Part shown: in pieces, positions 1 through 9,352 of the stretch
Numbering within the stretch: position 1 is the first letter of the stretch
Layout: each line of letters starts with the position of its first letter
DNA from: Syntrophomonas sp. DTU018
GTDB lineage: Bacteria > Bacillota > Syntrophomonadia > Syntrophomonadales > Syntrophomonadaceae
NCBI GenBank assembly: GCA_001513155.1
Contig: LFSR01000004.1
Location: 69,095 to 133,094 of the forward strand
Reading direction: 5' to 3'
DNA length: 64,000 nucleotides
The notes under the pieces: model-generated
Told to the model about the DNA's origin: nothing
What the model saw: the letters and a program-made list of their open reading frames with translations, nothing else
Database searches by the model: none
Made by a program: the position numbers and the translations under genes

Positions 1-37
1 ATAAAGGTGCTCCTGGTTCCCCTTATAATCGATGCCC

Positions 38-646
38 TCAATTATTGGAGACTGGACTCTGATGTGATTCTGCAGATGCCAGCAAGGTAATCATTCTGGC
101 CATGGTATTGCTGATTTCGTCAATATTCACACAGCCTGGTTCTACCAAAATCTGCAGTGCCAGACCATCAATAATGGCTAATGTTATAGCTCCCAATGCT
201 GACGAATATACTGGATCGGTTATACCAAATACCTTTTCAAATTCCTCAGCAATAACTTTACGCCAGTTACGCTTTCTTTCCAAGAACTTTTGATTGATGT
301 TTTCATTGCCCTGAATTCCTTCTTGCAGCAGGTATAGATCCAGACGAGTAATGTCCATATCACTGGTAAACTGTTCAAAGATCATTTTGAATGCCTGAGC
401 GGGGTTGTCCTTCTCCAGGTGCTGTGATATATGGGCTTTGGCTATATCCACCAAGTTGGTAAAATGATCGGCCAAAATGTCGTTTACCAGATCATCTTTG
501 CTGGCGAAATGATAGAACAAAGTGCCTTTGCTTATACCTACGGCACGAGCTATATCTGCCAGGCTGGTTTTCTTAATACCCTTTTCAGCCATCAGCAAAC
601 GTGCTGCTTCCAGTATTTTTCTGCGGTTGTTGCTATCGTGGCTCAC
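38..646 (-). CDS. TetR/AcrR-family transcriptional regulator
   Basis: Predicted one-component DNA-binding repressor of about 202 residues. The N-terminal helix-turn-helix is typical of TetR (TSLADIARAVGISKGTLFYHF), followed by an all-helical ligand and dimer domain without recognisable specificity. I place the start at a GTG (646) because an AGGAGGT-like site lies 6 bases upstream; a longer ATG start at 700 has no good ribosome site. It is divergent from the first dsrM-like gene with about 240 bp between them, so it may control that gene and itself. Ligand and targets are unknown. The family call is confident, the regulatory link is inference. Confidence 0.85.
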   Translation of the reverse strand: MSHDSNNRRKILEAARLLMAEKGIKKTSLADIARAVGISKGTLFYHFASKDDLVNDILADHFTNLVDIAKAHISQHLEKDNPAQAFKMIFEQFTSDMDITRLDLYLLQEGIQGNENINQKFLERKRNWRKVIAEEFEKVFGITDPVYSSALGAITLAIIDGLALQILVEPGCVNIDEISNTMARMITLLASAESHQSPVSNN

Positions 647-738
647 TGCCGTACCTCCATGTGTTACTGATTCTAACTTGAGCACAAGCTTGAATACCAT
701 TAACTACAGCACTTTTATTATAAGTTTTACCTGGGGTT

Positions 739-768
739 TTGCAAGTTTTTGGCTGTATAATTATACTT
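739..768 (+). promoter_or_regulatory. Possible sigma-A promoter for the first dsrMK-like pair
   Basis: TTGCAA at 739-744 and TATACT at 763-768 are separated by 18 bases in the divergent region between the TetR gene and the dsrM-like gene. The match is moderate and rests only on inspection. Confidence 0.3.
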
Positions 769-896
769 TTATTTTTTCAATAGGAAACTGCAATCGTCAC
801 TATCAAAACACCCTATTTTACAAAGCCAGGGGAGTTTCTTAAAGTGAAAATAGAGTTGCAGTAGGCGTTTAACATTAAAAAGGGAGGGTGACGGCT

Positions 897-1784
897 TTGC
901 TCTTAGGGCTTTCTGTATATTTGGCCGTAATATTGTTTATTGGTTTGTCTGTTTACCAGTTCGTCAAATACGCCCGCATGCCTTTGCATGCCCGGATGGA
1001 ATTATATCCGGTACCCCGGGAAAGAGGACGGCATACCTACGGCGGTTCTTATATGGAAGAACCCGAATGGTGGCGCAAACCTCATCAGATCTCCAGGTCT
1101 TCAGAGCTTATTGATATGCTCAAGGAAATGCTGTTCATAAAAAAACTCTTTTCCAGCCATAGATCCCTGTGGTGGAAGTCCTATTCCTTTCATCTGGGCC
1201 TCTATTTACTTATCCTCTGGGCTATATTGCTGATTATAGGAGCTCTGGCTGAACTATCCGGTATTCCTGTGAGTCCTTCTGTTTCCTTTTGGACAGCCCT
1301 GCTTTACTATCTAACCATCATAACCGGAGTTGTTGGATTTGCCATTGCCACGGTGGGCGTAATCCTTCTTCTGATGCGGCGAGTGTTCGATCCGGTACTG
1401 AAAAAATATACCACCCCTCAGGAATATTTTAATCTGCTGCTTCTTCTGGCTGCTTTATCAACCGGGATTGCAGTATGGATTCCGGATTTGTCCTTTGCTG
1501 CCGCCCGGCAGTTAGTGGCACAGATCTTAACCCTTTCGGTGGTTCCTGATATTATGCTGGTTATTCATTTGCTTCTGGCGGAAGTGACGCTTATCTATAT
1601 ACCTCCCAGCAAGATGGGACATTATGTGGGCAAGTACTTTACCTATCATAAGATTTTGTGGGAAAACGAACCCAACCTGGCCGGCAGTCCAATGGAAGAC
1701 AAGGTAAAGGCGGCTCTGGCCAATAAACCTGCCACATCCTGGGGGGCTCCTCATATTCAGAATCCCCCGGCACCAGAAGCATAA
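897..1784 (+). CDS. DsrM-like / nitrate-reductase-gamma-type membrane cytochrome b (first copy)
   Basis: Integral membrane subunit of about 295 residues with five or so hydrophobic segments, resembling DsrM and NarI, which bind b-type hemes and pass electrons between the quinone pool and a cytoplasmic CCG-domain partner. The next gene is a DsrK-like protein 19 bp downstream, giving a DsrMK pair. A GTG at 888 touches the GGGAGG site directly, so a TTG at 897 (9 bases from the site) is the better start. It differs from the second DsrM at 6740 in length and sequence. DsrM-like role is well supported; its redox partner is not known. Confidence 0.75.
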   Translation: MLLGLSVYLAVILFIGLSVYQFVKYARMPLHARMELYPVPRERGRHTYGGSYMEEPEWWRKPHQISRSSELIDMLKEMLFIKKLFSSHRSLWWKSYSFHLGLYLLILWAILLIIGALAELSGIPVSPSVSFWTALLYYLTIITGVVGFAIATVGVILLLMRRVFDPVLKKYTTPQEYFNLLLLLAALSTGIAVWIPDLSFAAARQLVAQILTLSVVPDIMLVIHLLLAEVTLIYIPPSKMGHYVGKYFTYHKILWENEPNLAGSPMEDKVKAALANKPATSWGAPHIQNPPAPEA

Positions 1785-1803
1785 GGGGAAAGGAGAGAAA
1801 AAG

Positions 1804-3411
1804 GTGACCCATAAAGATCTGAGACCAAGCGATTTAGGAAAATCCCAGGAGCAGCTGATCCATCTGGATAACCTGATGCCTTTGAGCTTCCCTTATGATC
1901 AGCCAGATATGGAACCCGCCTTTCCTGAGGTTAAACCGGAATGGAAAGAGAAATACTGCACTTCTCTGGATGGCTGTGTGGCCCTGGATACCCTGCAGCG
2001 CCCCCAGACCGAAGCGGAGGAAAAGGAGCTGGTGCAAAAATTCCTCAGAGGGATGGAGAAGGTATTTTCCGATGCCAATAAAGGAGTATGGCAGCCTCTG
2101 CAGCTGGCTTACGATTACTGTGCCAAGTGCGACACTTGCTCCGATGCCTGCCATATTTACAAGGCTTCTGGTGATAAAGAGGTTTACCGTCCTATTTTCC
2201 GAGCGGAAGCCTTCCGCAAGCTATATAAAAGCCATATAACCGGCGGCAGCAAGTTATATAAACGCTTTGTGGGCGCAGATATGGACATAAACTGGGAAAC
2301 GGTGGCCCAGCTGGGAGAACTGGCCTACCGCTGCAACCTGTGCCGGCGCTGTGCCCAGGTGTGCCCCCTGGGTCTGGACAATTCTCTGTTTGCCAAAGAA
2401 ATCCGCAAGGTTTTCAGCCAGGAAATGGGGATTGCCCCTACACCTTTGCATGAGAAAGGCACCATGCTGCAGTTAAAGACCGGGTCTACCACAGGTATCG
2501 GCAAAGCTGCCTTTTTGGACATGGTGGAGTTCCTGGAAGAGGATATAGAAGACCGGATTGGCCGCAAGATAAAGATTCCCATCGACAAAGAAGGCGCTGA
2601 TATTTTACTGATACACAACGCCGGGGAATTTGTAGCCTGGCCGGAAAACCCGGCTGCTTTTGCCATCCTTTTCGAGGAGGCGGGTATAGACTGGACTCTC
2701 AGCAGTTCCATGATTGGTTATGACAGCGTCAATTACGGCATATGGTATGATGACGTCCAGGCCAGAAAGATCATTGAGCAGCAAATGCAGGCTGCCCGGG
2801 ATCTGGGGGTCAAGCGCATTGTCATCGGCGAGTGCGGGCACGCCCACAAAGCAGCCGGACTGGTAGCGGACCGGATGCTTCCCGCTGAAAAGAAAATCCC
2901 CGTGGAAAGCTGGATCCCTATCATGTGGGATTTGGTGAGAACCGGACGGCTCAAGTTCGATCCCAGCAAAAACAATTTCCCGGTTACTCTGCATGATCCC
3001 TGCAACATTGTCAGGCAGATGGGAATAGTTCAGCCCCAGCGGGAGATCTTGCGAGTCATAGCTCCTCAATTCCGGGAAATGACTCCTTCGGGTGTTGACA
3101 ACTACTGCTGCGGGGGCGGGAGCGGCTTTGCCATAATGCACAGCGCCAACTTTGAGCATTTCCGGAATAAGGTTAGTTCCCGGGTGAAATTTGACCAGAT
3201 TCTCAGAGCTTTCTCAGATACCATAACCGACCGTTCCGTACCCAAATATGTATGCGCTCCCTGTTCCAACTGCAAGGGAAGCATGCGGGATATATTCAAA
3301 TACTATAAGGCTACCGACAAGTTCAATCTGCGCTACGGCGGATTGGTGGAACTGATGGTCAATGCTCTGGCCAGTCTGGACCAGCCTTACCTGGAGTTCC
3401 TGGAAGGATAG
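1804..3411 (+). CDS. DsrK-like / HdrD-like iron-sulfur protein (first copy)
   Basis: Cytoplasmic iron-sulfur protein of 535 residues. Two ferredoxin-type cysteine motifs are visible at residues 106-116 (CAKCDTCSDAC) and 177-187 (CNLCRRCAQVC), followed by two CCG-type halves; the first ends in CCGGG and the second carries APCSNC. This is the HdrD/DsrK architecture that binds a catalytic [4Fe-4S] cluster for disulfide or trisulfide reduction. The second ferredoxin motif has CPLG where the canonical DsrK at 7736 has CPYG, and the first has CDTC instead of CGAC, so it is a divergent paralog. Expected to pair with the preceding DsrM-like protein. Its substrate could be DsrC trisulfide or another thiol pair. 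Confidence 0.75.
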   Translation: MTHKDLRPSDLGKSQEQLIHLDNLMPLSFPYDQPDMEPAFPEVKPEWKEKYCTSLDGCVALDTLQRPQTEAEEKELVQKFLRGMEKVFSDANKGVWQPLQLAYDYCAKCDTCSDACHIYKASGDKEVYRPIFRAEAFRKLYKSHITGGSKLYKRFVGADMDINWETVAQLGELAYRCNLCRRCAQVCPLGLDNSLFAKEIRKVFSQEMGIAPTPLHEKGTMLQLKTGSTTGIGKAAFLDMVEFLEEDIEDRIGRKIKIPIDKEGADILLIHNAGEFVAWPENPAAFAILFEEAGIDWTLSSSMIGYDSVNYGIWYDDVQARKIIEQQMQAARDLGVKRIVIGECGHAHKAAGLVADRMLPAEKKIPVESWIPIMWDLVRTGRLKFDPSKNNFPVTLHDPCNIVRQMGIVQPQREILRVIAPQFREMTPSGVDNYCCGGGSGFAIMHSANFEHFRNKVSSRVKFDQILRAFSDTITDRSVPKYVCAPCSNCKGSMRDIFKYYKATDKFNLRYGGLVELMVNALASLDQPYLEFLEG

Positions 3412-3556
3412 CCATAATTGTTTCTGATAATGCGATTAGGTATTGATATTTTACAGGCTATGAGGTGGAGGCTAAGTTTAAGATAGGGAAATCAAAATCG
3501 CTTACCGGTTTTCCATATGCGACGTTTAGCTACCGTAGAGGAGGTGCAAAAGGCCA

Positions 3557-3745
3557 GTGTTTATAGTTTCTATTGATGAGGAACTCTGCGAAGGATGCGA
3601 ATTGTGCGTTGAAGGCTGCCCGGCAAGCATCCTGGGATTCGATGGAGAGAAGGCTATTATATCCGGGGATGAGACGGAATGTATGGGATGTGAGGCCTGC
3701 ATTACCGTTTGTGAAAGTGGAGCTATCTCGATTATGGAAGTCTAG
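3557..3745 (+). CDS. 2[4Fe-4S] ferredoxin
   Basis: Small 62-residue ferredoxin with two complete cluster motifs, CEGCELCVEGCP and CMGCEACITVCE, in the standard bacterial 2[4Fe-4S] arrangement. GTG start preceded by GAGGAGGTG. It lies 34 bp upstream of dsrA and about 145 bp after the dsrK-like gene, so it is probably the first gene of the dsrAB transcript or a bridge between the two. It could donate electrons to DsrAB; this is inference from position. Confidence 0.85.
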   Translation: MFIVSIDEELCEGCELCVEGCPASILGFDGEKAIISGDETECMGCEACITVCESGAISIMEV

Positions 3746-3779
3746 GTCTTATCATGATTAACCTTAAAGGAGGATTGTC

Positions 3780-4970
3780 ATGCCGGAAGATAGGAAAACA
3801 CCTCAATTAGATGAGCTGGAAAAGGGCCCCTGGCCAAGTTTTGTCACGGAAATGAAAAGGGCCGCCGCCAAAAGCCCGGCAGCCGAAGAATTGTTAGGTT
3901 TGCTGGAACGCTCCTATGAGGACAAGATCGGCCACTGGAAGCATGGCGGTATTGTCGGCGTGAAAGGTTATGGCGGAGGAGTCATCGGCCGTTATACTGA
4001 CCTGCCCGAAGAGTTTCCCCATCTTAAAGAATTTCACACTGTCCGGGTCAACCATCCCAGCGGGTGGTTTTACACCACTGATGCCCTGCGCACCCTCTGC
4101 GATGTATGGGAAAAGCACGGCAGCGGTTTAACCAATTTCCACGGATCCACAGGGGATATCATTATGCTGGGAACCACCACTGACCAACTCCAGCCTACAT
4201 TTGATGAGTTAAGCGAGGCTGGCTTTGACCTGGGTGGATCGGGGTCTGCTCTGAGAACCCCCAGTTGCTGTGTAGGCCCGGCCCGTTGTGAATATGCCTG
4301 CTATGATACTCTGGACATGTGTAATAATATTACCCACGAATTCCAGGATGAACTCCATCGTCCTGCGTGGCCTTATAAATTTAAAATCAAGATGTCGGGA
4401 TGCCCCAATGATTGCGTAGCAGCTATTGCTCGTGCTGACTGTGCGGTTATCGGCACCTGGCGGGACACTATTATTATTGATCAGGAAGAAGTCAAAGCCT
4501 ATGCCGAAAGCGGCATGAATATCCAGCGGGAAGTATGCGACAAGTGTCCGACCCGGGCTCTGGAATTCAATGCGGAAACCAAAGAACTCACTGTGATTCC
4601 GGAAGACTGCTCCCACTGCATGCACTGCATAAACGTGATGCCCAAAGCCATTCGCCCCGGCAAAGACAGAGGAGCTACCATTCTCGTAGGCGGAAAATCC
4701 ACCATAGTGAAATCTGCCTTCATGTCCTGGGTAATCGTCCCCTTTATGAAAATGGAACCACCCTATACCGAGTTTAAGGACTTAATCCGCCGTATATGGG
4801 AGTGGTGGGATGAAAATGCCAAAACCCGTGAACGACTGGGCGAATTGATTTACCGCGTAGGTATGGGAACTTTCCTGCGGGAAGTAGGTCTGCCGGCCGT
4901 ACCCCAGATGATATTCCGGCCCCGGGCCAATCCCTACGTATTCTGGCAAGAAGATGAAATCAAAAAATAG
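3780..4970 (+). CDS. dsrA: Dissimilatory sulfite reductase alpha subunit
   Basis: Alpha subunit of the cytoplasmic DsrAB enzyme that reduces sulfite. Siroheme/[4Fe-4S] ligands are present as C164-x5-C170 and C208-x3-C212 (SGCPNDC), and a ferredoxin domain (CPTRA then CSHCMHC) follows. N-terminal GPWPSFV and WKHGGIVGV are typical of DsrA. At 396 residues it is shorter than the roughly 437-residue Desulfovibrio form as I recall it, lacking an N-terminal insertion, a loop before the ferredoxin domain and the C-terminal tail. AAGGAGG lies 7 bases before the ATG. dsrB follows after 58 bp. The family call is certain; whether it works reductively rests on context. Confidence 0.97.
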   Translation: MPEDRKTPQLDELEKGPWPSFVTEMKRAAAKSPAAEELLGLLERSYEDKIGHWKHGGIVGVKGYGGGVIGRYTDLPEEFPHLKEFHTVRVNHPSGWFYTTDALRTLCDVWEKHGSGLTNFHGSTGDIIMLGTTTDQLQPTFDELSEAGFDLGGSGSALRTPSCCVGPARCEYACYDTLDMCNNITHEFQDELHRPAWPYKFKIKMSGCPNDCVAAIARADCAVIGTWRDTIIIDQEEVKAYAESGMNIQREVCDKCPTRALEFNAETKELTVIPEDCSHCMHCINVMPKAIRPGKDRGATILVGGKSTIVKSAFMSWVIVPFMKMEPPYTEFKDLIRRIWEWWDENAKTRERLGELIYRVGMGTFLREVGLPAVPQMIFRPRANPYVFWQEDEIKK

Positions 4971-5028
4971 CTGATGATGCGCCTGTTAAAGGGCAAGAGT
5001 TCATAAAGGGATAAGAGGTGAAGATCTG

Positions 5029-6087
5029 ATGGCAAAAATCGATATTGGGCCTCCTGATTATAGAAATTTTCTTCCTCCTGTAATTAAAGAGAATTATGGA
5101 AAATGGAAATACCATGAACTGGTGAGACCCGGAGTTCTCAAGCATGTAGCCGAATCAGGTGATGAACTGTACACGATCCGGGTTGGTTCTCCCCGTCTGG
5201 TAAGCGTTGACTTTATTCGTAACATCTGCGATATAGCCGACAAGTATTGCAAAGGGTATCTGCGCTTTACCAGCCGGAATAACATCGAGTTTCTTACCGA
5301 TGATGCTGCCAATGTGGAGCCCATAATTGAAGCCTGCCGGGCTCTGGGATTGCCGGTAGGCGGAACGGGACGTTCCATCAGCAATATCGTGCATACACAA
5401 GGCTGGATACATTGTCATACACCGGCTTCCGATGCTTCCGGAATTGTGAAAGCGGTCATGGATGATCTCTATGAGTACTTTGAGCGGGACGATCTGCCCG
5501 GTAAATTGAGAATAGCCATGGCCTGCTGCTTGAATATGTGCGGTGCCGCCCACTGCAGTGACATTGCTATCGTAGGTGTACACCGGACACCTCCGGTCCT
5601 CGATCACGAAATCATCCGCAAAGGTGCGGAAATACCCAGCTTGGTAGCTTGCTGTCCCACCGGAGCCATTCGGCCCGATCCCAAGAACAAGAGTGTGGCA
5701 GTTAAAGAAGACAAATGCATGTACTGCGGCAACTGTTATACCATGTCCCCGGGCATGCAGATCCTGGATGCCAAAAATGATGGTCTTGCCATAATGGTGG
5801 GGGGCAAGGTCTCCAATGCCCGTTCTTATCCAAGTTTTTCCCGGCTGGTGATACCCTTCTTGCCCAACAACCCGCCCCGCTGGCCGGAAGTTACCGAAGC
5901 AGTACGCAACATAGTGGAAACCTGGGTCAAGCATGCCCGTAAGGGAGAGCGTTTGGGTGAATGGATTGAACGCATAGGTTGGGAAAGATTCTTTACCCTG
6001 ACCAATATACCCTTCTCGGATAAATGCATTGACGATTATATTTTCTCTCGGGAAACGTTCCGTACCAGTGCCGCTTTCAAGTATTAA
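5029..6087 (+). CDS. dsrB: Dissimilatory sulfite reductase beta subunit
   Basis: Beta subunit of DsrAB, 352 residues. It has the highly conserved [12 protein letters not shown] segment, the siroheme-cluster cysteines [12 protein letters not shown] (C167, C171), and a ferredoxin domain with CCPTG plus CMYCGNC at 230-236. The residue at position 240 is Ser where many DsrB proteins carry a fourth Cys in CYTMCP; the alternative proline-linked Cys is present, so one cluster can still be bound. The C terminus ([13 protein letters not shown]) is typical. No dsrD follows; the next gene is an RsbRD-like protein after a hairpin-bearing gap. Confidence 0.97.
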   Translation: MAKIDIGPPDYRNFLPPVIKENYGKWKYHELVRPGVLKHVAESGDELYTIRVGSPRLVSVDFIRNICDIADKYCKGYLRFTSRNNIEFLTDDAANVEPIIEACRALGLPVGGTGRSISNIVHTQGWIHCHTPASDASGIVKAVMDDLYEYFERDDLPGKLRIAMACCLNMCGAAHCSDIAIVGVHRTPPVLDHEIIRKGAEIPSLVACCPTGAIRPDPKNKSVAVKEDKCMYCGNCYTMSPGMQILDAKNDGLAIMVGGKVSNARSYPSFSRLVIPFLPNNPPRWPEVTEAVRNIVETWVKHARKGERLGEWIERIGWERFFTLTNIPFSDKCIDDYIFSRETFRTSAAFKY

Positions 6088-6156
6088 GGAGGCAGTATAG
6101 AATCAACATTCCCATTCCCTCTGTTTTCCGTTGGAGAAAAAAAGGCTCTCCAATAA

Positions 6157-6199
6157 GGATAGGAAGGACCGAGCGGCAATAGCCCTGTCCTTCCTGTCC
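6157..6199 (+). other. Strong hairpin between dsrB and the dsrMKJOP block
   Basis: A 13-bp stem (GGATAGGAAGGAC at 6157-6169 pairing with GTCCTTCCTGTCC at 6187-6199, one G-U) with a 17-base loop. No T tract follows, so it is more likely an RNA processing, stability or attenuation element between dsrAB and dsrMKJOP than a simple terminator. Confidence 0.5.
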
Positions 6200-6254
6200 C
6201 GATCCCAACCGGGATCTATTTATAGTCAGATATGTGAAAATAGGAGCAATACCG

Positions 6255-6743
6255 ATGGAATCCGATATCTATAAAATCTTAAAGAACAAGCAGCAGTCCA
6301 TTTTATCCAGGTGGGTACCAGCCGTCCTGGGTCATGACAACCAAAACCAGCAGTTTACCAGAACCAGGGAAAAAGACCGGTTTTCAGATCCCCTGGGTTA
6401 CGAAATAGCTGTCGGCACCGAAGGGATCCTGCACTGGCTGCTTCATAATGACCCGGATATGGATGTGACCAAACCCCTGGAAGCTATTTGCCGGATTAAG
6501 GCGGTTCAGGATTCCCGGCCCTCAGAATCTTTGCATTTTCTATTTGACTTAAAGACCATCATTCGCGAGTGCCTGAAAGAGGAAAGGGATATAAACCAAT
6601 ATACTGAGGAAATATGGGAAATCGACAGGCGGATAGACGAGATGGCTTTACTGGCTTTCGACCTGTTTAATGCCTGCCGCCATCAGATATATAGGTTGCA
6701 GACAGAAGAAATTAAAAGGATGTATGGGAGAGGTTTAGGATGA
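6255..6743 (+). CDS. RsbRD N-terminal-domain-like protein in dsr locus
   Basis: Predicted soluble helical protein of 162 residues. It resembles the RsbRD-type N-terminal domain proteins (globin-like sensor fold) often encoded next to dsrMKJOP in sulfate reducers; similarity is by eye. I prefer the ATG at 6255 since AGGAG lies 8 bases before it; a GTG at 6234 lacks a site. Its stop overlaps the dsrM start (ATGA), implying translational coupling with the DsrMKJOP complex. A redox or sulfur-sensing role would be guesswork. Confidence 0.6.
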   Translation: MESDIYKILKNKQQSILSRWVPAVLGHDNQNQQFTRTREKDRFSDPLGYEIAVGTEGILHWLLHNDPDMDVTKPLEAICRIKAVQDSRPSESLHFLFDLKTIIRECLKEERDINQYTEEIWEIDRRIDEMALLAFDLFNACRHQIYRLQTEEIKRMYGRGLG

Positions 6744-7729
6744 AAATCTGGGCTCCTCTGTTGGCAGTACTGGCTTTAGTTATTATAGCCTGGCTGGGGG
6801 CAGGTGTTTTTGAATGGACCAGTCTGTTCGGGATAATTATTCCCTACACCGCCTTCGCCATATTAGTACTGGGATTTATTTATCGGGTAATAAAATGGGC
6901 CCAATCCCCAGTTCCCTTTCGCATTCCCACTACCTGCGGGCAGCAAGAGTCTTTGCCTTGGATAAAACAGGATAAAATCGAAAATCCCTCTAAAACCTGG
7001 GAAGTAGTGGGACGGATGGCTTTGGAAATCCTGTTCTTCCGTTCCCTGTTCCGTAACACCCAAACGGAAAAAAGGGAAGACAAACTTGGCTTTGGATCAT
7101 CCAAATGGCTTTGGCTGGGGAGCCTGGTGTTTCACTGGTCCATGCTGATCATTGTCCTCAGGCATCTGCGTTACTTTTTATACCCGGTGCCAGCTTTTGT
7201 GCAGGGTTTGGAGAAGCTGGACGGCTTCCTGCAAGTTGGAGTCCCGGTATTATATTTAACTGATGTGTTTGTGGTTTTGGGAATAACCTATCTCTTTTTA
7301 AGACGGGTGGTCATTCCTCAGGTAAAATATATTTCCCTGGCTGCCGATTATTTTCCCCTGTTTTTGCTGCTGGGCATTGCCACCAGCGGTATCCTGATGC
7401 GCTACGGGTTAAAGGTGGATATTGCCAGTGTAAAAGACTTTGCTATGAGTCTGGTTACTTTCAAACCGCAGGTAATCCCGGAAATAGGAACTATCTTTTA
7501 TGTTCATCTGTTCCTGGTTAGCAGTCTGGTGGCTTATTTCCCCTGGAGTAAGCTGATGCACGCCGGCGGAATCTTTATGAGTCCTACCAGGAATCTGGCC
7601 AACAACAGCCGGGCTGTCAGGCATATTAATCCCTGGAACTATGAGGTTAAGACCCATACTTATGAAGAGTATGAGGATGAGTTCCGGGAGAAGATGCGCA
7701 AAGTCGGATTGCCGCTGGAAAGGGAGTGA
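6740..7729 (+). CDS. dsrM: DsrM, membrane cytochrome b of DsrMKJOP
   Basis: Integral membrane subunit of 329 residues with about six hydrophobic segments, including an N-terminal pair, matching DsrM of DsrMKJOP. It is expected to bind b hemes and exchange electrons with menaquinone and with DsrK. It begins in a 4-bp overlap with the upstream gene and is followed after 6 bp by dsrK, so the operon is tight. Clearly different from the first DsrM-like protein at 897-1784. Confidence 0.9.
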   Translation: MKIWAPLLAVLALVIIAWLGAGVFEWTSLFGIIIPYTAFAILVLGFIYRVIKWAQSPVPFRIPTTCGQQESLPWIKQDKIENPSKTWEVVGRMALEILFFRSLFRNTQTEKREDKLGFGSSKWLWLGSLVFHWSMLIIVLRHLRYFLYPVPAFVQGLEKLDGFLQVGVPVLYLTDVFVVLGITYLFLRRVVIPQVKYISLAADYFPLFLLLGIATSGILMRYGLKVDIASVKDFAMSLVTFKPQVIPEIGTIFYVHLFLVSSLVAYFPWSKLMHAGGIFMSPTRNLANNSRAVRHINPWNYEVKTHTYEEYEDEFREKMRKVGLPLERE

Positions 7730-7735
7730 TAAGAC

Positions 7736-9352
7736 ATGGCCAAGTTACCCAAGAAAGAAGAATTGCTCCAGTATAATTACCAGGTACCTGCAACTGACTG
7801 GATGGATACTCCGGTGGAATTCAAACCTGGCACCTATTGCTACGGAGCCAAAGGGAAAAACCTTGAGGCAGTTGGATTTCCCAATGCCCGCGATTGGTCA
7901 CCCAGCGAAGAAGACTGGAAATTGCCGGAAGACTGGAAGGGGACTGTTCTTGAGGGTATTGCCGATCGTTTGTCGAAATACAGGTCTTTTAGGCTTTTCA
8001 TGGATATATGCGTCCGCTGTGGTGCCTGTGCCGATAAATGTCATTTTTACATTGGCTCAGGTGATCCCAAAAACATGCCGGTCTTAAGAGCTGAGCTGTT
8101 ACGGTCGATTTACCGGCGTTATTTCACTACGTCCGGCAAATTACTGGGCCGTTTGGCGGGTGCCAGGGATCTGACGGAAGAGGTTATCAAAGAATGGTGG
8201 TATTATTTCTTCCAGTGCACCGAATGCCGGCGCTGTTCAGTATATTGCCCCTACGGGATTGACCAGGCGGAGATCACCATGATGGGCAGGGAGCTCTTGA
8301 ACCTGCTCGGGTTAAATACTGACTGGATTTCCGGTCCGGTGGCCAATTGCTACCTGAAAGGCAACCATGTGGGCCTGGAACCCCAGACCATTATGAGCAA
8401 TATTGAGATTATGCTGGAAGACATTGAGACCATTACCGGCAAAAAAATTGAACCCCGTTTCAACCGCAAGGGGGCGGAGATCCTGTTTGTGGCCCCATCC
8501 GGGGATCTCTTTGCTGATCCGGGGATTTATACCTGTATGGGTTATTTAATGCTATTTGAACAGATAGGTCTGGATTATACCATGAGTACTTATGCTTCGG
8601 AAGGCGGAAATTTTGGCTTCTTTACTTCCAATGAAATGGCCAAAAGGCTCAATGCCAAGATTTACGCTGAAGCCAAACGGCTGGGGGTCAAATGGATACT
8701 GGGCGGAGAATGCGGGCATATGTGGCGGGTAATCAACCAGTACATGGATACCTGGAACGGTCCCGCCGATTTCCTGGAAGTGCCGGTATCTCCTATTACA
8801 GGGACCAAATTCACCAACGCTGCTTCCACCAAAATGGTTCATATTACTGAGTTTACTGCTGATCTGATCTATCACAACAAAATCAAATTGGATCCCAGCC
8901 GTAACGATCACTTGCGGGTTACTTTCCATGATTCCTGCAATACAGCCAGGGGTATGGGCTTGCTGGAAGAACCCCGCTACATTCTCCAAAAGGTGTGCAA
9001 TCACTTTTATGAAATGCCCGAGGAGACAATACGGGAAAAGACCCTGTGCTGCGGGAGCGGAGCCGGATTAAACGCCGGAGAAAACATGGAAATGCGTTTG
9101 CGGGGAGGATTTCCCCGGGCCAATGCGGTCAGATATGTTCACGAAAGGTATGGCGTAAATGTATTGGCAAACATCTGTGCCATTGACCGGGCTGCTTTTC
9201 CGGCTCTGATGAATTACTGGGTTCCTGGAGTTGAGGTAATGGGCGTTCATGAACTGCTGGGAAATGCGCTGGTAATGGATGGCGAGATCGAAAGGACCAT
9301 GGACCTGCGTATGCGGCCACTGCCGGGTAAAGGGGATGACGATGATGTATAA
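7736..9352 (+). CDS. dsrK: DsrK, CCG-domain catalytic subunit of DsrMKJOP
   Basis: Cytoplasmic catalytic subunit of 538 residues. Canonical DsrK cysteine motifs are present: CVRCGACADKCHF (92-104) and CTECRRCSVYCPYG (161-174), then CCG-type motif TLCCGSGAG and the late NICAIDR segment. DsrK binds the special [4Fe-4S] cluster thought to reduce the DsrC trisulfide. The C terminus ends in an acidic run whose codons overlap the dsrJ start. Lies between dsrM and dsrJ in the classic order. Confidence 0.93.
   Translation: MAKLPKKEELLQYNYQVPATDWMDTPVEFKPGTYCYGAKGKNLEAVGFPNARDWSPSEEDWKLPEDWKGTVLEGIADRLSKYRSFRLFMDICVRCGACADKCHFYIGSGDPKNMPVLRAELLRSIYRRYFTTSGKLLGRLAGARDLTEEVIKEWWYYFFQCTECRRCSVYCPYGIDQAEITMMGRELLNLLGLNTDWISGPVANCYLKGNHVGLEPQTIMSNIEIMLEDIETITGKKIEPRFNRKGAEILFVAPSGDLFADPGIYTCMGYLMLFEQIGLDYTMSTYASEGGNFGFFTSNEMAKRLNAKIYAEAKRLGVKWILGGECGHMWRVINQYMDTWNGPADFLEVPVSPITGTKFTNAASTKMVHITEFTADLIYHNKIKLDPSRNDHLRVTFHDSCNTARGMGLLEEPRYILQKVCNHFYEMPEETIREKTLCCGSGAGLNAGENMEMRLRGGFPRANAVRYVHERYGVNVLANICAIDRAAFPALMNYWVPGVEVMGVHELLGNALVMDGEIERTMDLRMRPLPGKGDDDDV

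Noticed and set aside
3412-3556. A riboswitch or small gene in the gap before the ferredoxin
   Set aside because: No conserved aptamer block, strong hairpin or coding frame with a ribosome site could be supported.
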